Source: an uncultured Kiloniellaceae bacterium
GTDB taxonomy: Bacteria > Pseudomonadota > Alphaproteobacteria > Kiloniellales > Kiloniellaceae
DNA length: 33,495 bases
NCBI GenBank assembly: GCA_947500035.1
Contig: CANMQP010000009.1
Span: 1-33,495, forward strand
Direction of reading: 5' to 3'
The translations under genes and the position numbers were made by a program. The notes under the pieces were generated by a model, which saw only the letters and a program-made list of their open reading frames with translations, made no database searches and was not told the DNA's origin. This document shows, piece by piece, positions 31,871-33,495 of the stretch (position 1 is the stretch's first letter; every line of letters starts with the position of its first letter).

Positions 31871-32428
31871 ATGTCTCTTATTGAACCGGGCGATCTCAAT
31901 CAGCAGTTACGCTCCGCACGTTCCTGGTTGAAGGCAAGCGGCCCAGCGGATCTCGAAGCTCCGTCCGCCCTGAAACTGGAGATCGACCCCGCCTCGCCTC
32001 CGCCAGCGCTCAACCAGGCCAATAAGTCCGAGCCGGCGCCGTCGGACGACCTGCCGAAATCCGGTCAAAAGGACCTTCAGCCCAAAAAGGCCCGTCCAGG
32101 TCTTGGCAAGAGCGAGACTGTGGCAGCGGGGCAATACGACCGCATGATTGAAGACATGATCCGGAACGAGAGCCAGGCGGAGATCACACAGCATGTCATC
32201 AAGGTCGAACGCTCGGAGGTTGCGGCCCTGGTCAAGCAGGTCGCCCGTGCCAAGGGCAGATACCTTGCCACCCTGCTCGAATCCTCCAAGGGAAAAAGCG
32301 TCTCAAGCAGCCGCATCGAAGACTTGAGACAGCTCCGCGAAACCTACGACGAACTGCTTCAGGGCCTGAATGACCTCCGCAGCCACATTGTCAATGGCAC
32401 CGTTATGGTCGAGGGTGTGCGCAACTGA
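31871..32428 (+). CDS. Uncharacterised helical protein with disordered N-terminus
   Basis: A 185-residue cytoplasmic protein that I do not recognise. Residues 1-20 may be helical, and residues 25-85 are Pro/Lys/Ser-rich and probably disordered (APSALKLEIDPASPPPALNQ). Residues 88-180 are mostly helical with heptad-like leucines: HVIKVERSEVAALVKQVARA, SSRIEDLRQLRETYDELLQG. There is no signal peptide or membrane segment. The ATG at 31871 has an excellent GGAGGAA site; the frame to 31823 has none. The upstream sigma-54-type promoter would suit a flagellar, nitrogen or stress role, and the helical C-terminal half could be a chaperone or adaptor, but function is not assigned. Confidence 0.75.
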   Translation: MSLIEPGDLNQQLRSARSWLKASGPADLEAPSALKLEIDPASPPPALNQANKSEPAPSDDLPKSGQKDLQPKKARPGLGKSETVAAGQYDRMIEDMIRNESQAEITQHVIKVERSEVAALVKQVARAKGRYLATLLESSKGKSVSSSRIEDLRQLRETYDELLQGLNDLRSHIVNGTVMVEGVRN

Positions 32429-32518
32429 TTGCCAGACCCTGATCCACGCCGGGAAGAACGCCCCCGTAAAGCGCAAGCAGCCTGCATCTGTCGTCTATTC
32501 ACCGAGACAATGAGTCCA

Positions 32519-32555
32519 AGATCGCCCTCTCTCCCATGTGGATAGAGGGCGATCT
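32519..32555 (+). terminator. Perfect 12-bp hairpin after the helical protein gene
   Basis: AGATCGCCCTCT (32519-32530) pairs exactly with AGAGGGCGATCT (32544-32555) across a 13-nt loop, 91 bases after the stop codon. There is no strong U tract, so it may be a transcript-stabilising end or a weak terminator. Confidence 0.6.
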
Positions 32556-32639
32556 GCGTTCCGGGTACTTTTCAGGCCAGGTGCTTTTGAGCAGAGGCAG
32601 TCCCGCATGCTGCCAAAGCTCAAAGCCAGGGTCCCGGAC

Positions 32640-32675
32640 AAAAAAAAGCGGGACCCCGAAAGGCCCCGCTTTTCC
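32640..32675. terminator. Bidirectional intrinsic terminator
   Basis: A12-bp stem AAAAGCGGGACC (32644-32655) / GGCCCCGCTTTT (32662-32673) with one mismatch, flanked by eight A residues on one side and TTTT on the other. It fits a rho-independent terminator in both directions. Its main user is the minus-strand histone-like gene, whose stop is 31 bases away. Confidence 0.85.
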
Positions 32676-32703
32676 TGTTAGCGAATGCTATGTCACCGAT
32701 GGA

Positions 32704-33495
32704 TTACCGGCTCACAGCACCATTCGACCACACATAGCGGAAAGGCTTCACAGAAACCGGACGCTTGGCCATAACCTTCGACGTCACAGGACGCTTGGTG
32801 ACGGCTTTCCGCACGACTGGCTTCTTAGCGACAGCAGCCTTGGCCACTGGCTTCTTAGCTGCAACCTTGCGGACGACCGGCTTCTTGGCTGCCGTCTTGC
32901 GAGCGACTGGCTTCTTAGCCGCAGTCTTACGAGCGACCGGCTTCTTAGCTGCCGTCTTGCGAGCGACTGGCTTCTTAGCCGCAGTCTTACGAGCGACTGG
33001 CTTCTTAGCCGCAGTCTTACGAGCGACCGGCTTCTTAGCTGCCGTCTTACGAGCGACCGGCTTCTTAGCTGCCGTCTTACGAGCGACTGGCTTCTTAGCT
33101 GCCGTCTTGCGAGCGACCGGCTTCTTAGCTGCCGTCTTACGAGCGACGGGCTTCTTAGCCGCAGTCTTACGAGCGACCGGCTTCTTAGCCGCAGTCTTGC
33201 GAGCGACTGGCTTCTTAGCTGCCGTCTTACGAGCGACTGGCTTCTTAGCTGCCGTCTTGCGAGCGACCGGCTTCTTAGCTGCCGTCTTACGAGCGACGGG
33301 CTTCTTAGCCGCAGTCTTACGAGCGACCGGCTTCTTAGCTGCCGTCTTCTTGGCTACAGTCTTTTTGGCTGCAGTCTTGCGAGCGACAGGCTTCTTAGCC
33401 GCAGTCTTGCGAGCGACAGGCTTCTTAGCCGCAGTCTTACGAGCGACCGGCTTCTTAGCTGCCGTCTTCTTGGCTACAGTCTTTTTGGCTGCAGT
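32704..33495 (-). CDS. Histone H1-like Lys/Ala-rich repeat protein (N-terminus outside the window)
   Basis: A partial minus-strand gene: 263 codons are visible and the frame stays open to the window edge. Nearly all of it is a decapeptide repeat of the type AAKKPVARKT, resembling the C-terminal tails of eukaryotic H1 and bacterial AlgP/HctB-like DNA-binding proteins. The last part is degenerate (KKAVAAKAVPKKAVVRKAV) and ends in a non-repeat tail PFRYVWSNGAVSR. With about a third basic residues it should bind DNA or RNA through charge and act in nucleoid organisation (inference). Stop TAA is at 32704-32706. A strong terminator follows. The N-terminal domain, if any, cannot be seen. Confidence 0.85.
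   Translation of the reverse strand, partial: TAAKKTVAKKTAAKKPVARKTAAKKPVARKTAAKKPVARKTAAKKTVAKKTAAKKPVARKTAAKKPVARKTAAKKPVARKTAAKKPVARKTAAKKPVARKTAAKKPVARKTAAKKPVARKTAAKKPVARKTAAKKPVARKTAAKKPVARKTAAKKPVARKTAAKKPVARKTAAKKPVARKTAAKKPVARKTAAKKPVARKTAAKKPVVRKVAAKKPVAKAAVAKKPVVRKAVTKRPVTSKVMAKRPVSVKPFRYVWSNGAVSR
32821..33495 (-). repeat. In-frame 30-bp tandem repeats of the histone-like gene
   Basis: About 22.5 units of 30 bp in strict register from 32821 to the edge. Units differ by synonymous choices (for example AGCTGCCGTC against AGCCGCAGTC, and CGACC, CGACT or CGACG endings). The 120-bp block at 33061-33180 is repeated exactly at 33211-33330, and the sequence at 33301-33375 recurs exactly at 33421-33495. 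These show multi-unit duplication. Confidence 0.95.

Noticed and set aside
32821-33495. Regular 30-bp repeats that might be taken for a CRISPR array
   Set aside because: There are no unique spacers; the whole stretch is one open frame coding for a Lys/Ala decapeptide repeat.

Overview
The window looks like chromosomal DNA of a GC-rich alphaproteobacterium, probably a Rhodospirillales-type organism. This is inferred from the base composition, the two short single-domain PAS proteins of the PAS_5 type, the many GTG starts, the alphaproteobacterial intergenic hairpin repeats and the Lys/Ala-rich histone H1-like repeat protein at the right edge. No rRNA, tRNA, CRISPR array or prophage was seen.

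Layout, left to right. (1) 1-5566: a ydbH-ynbE-ydbL operon (envelope lipid transport) and a TetR regulator, all on the minus strand. They lie between two inverted copies of a miniature mobile element with terminal inverted repeats and a long internal hairpin. (2) 5564-5872: a small IsdG/HmoA-type heme-degrading monooxygenase with a Fur-like box upstream; its stop codon lies in the element's terminal repeat. (3) 6005-16519: an amino-sugar regulon. The minus-strand genes are a BadF-type kinase (MurK/NagK-like), a GntR regulator, an SIS-domain deaminase (NagB-II type) and NagA. The divergent plus-strand genes are MurQ, a CUT1 ABC importer (binding protein, two permeases, ATPase) and a Gfo/Idh/MocA oxidoreductase. 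TGGTA-type direct repeats between the two halves are candidate operators. Together the set predicts import of MurNAc- and/or GlcNAc-containing sugars and conversion to fructose-6-phosphate.

(4) 16702-25417: a PAS protein, an SMP-30/gluconolactonase-like protein, a soluble GAF histidine kinase with a LuxR-type response regulator, and a second sugar importer of the ribose/CUT2 type. This may be a two-component-controlled sugar uptake unit of unknown substrate. (5) 25558-29013 (minus strand): an HPr-rel-A type locus. It encodes a PqqD-like protein, an HprK-related kinase and a nucleotidyltransferase-like protein in one tight operon. Upstream is a gene for a 165-residue secreted Tyr/Arg/Trp-rich protein with an RRR-containing leader, separated by a terminator-like hairpin. 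A Rap1a/Tai-like secreted protein follows downstream. This is the best candidate here for a little-described system, possibly peptide or protein modification.

(6) 29538-33495: a second PAS protein, a DMT-family exporter, an unrecognised helical protein preceded by a good sigma-54-type promoter, strong terminators, and the 5'-truncated histone H1-like gene. That gene is built from about 22 in-register 30-bp units with multi-unit block duplications.
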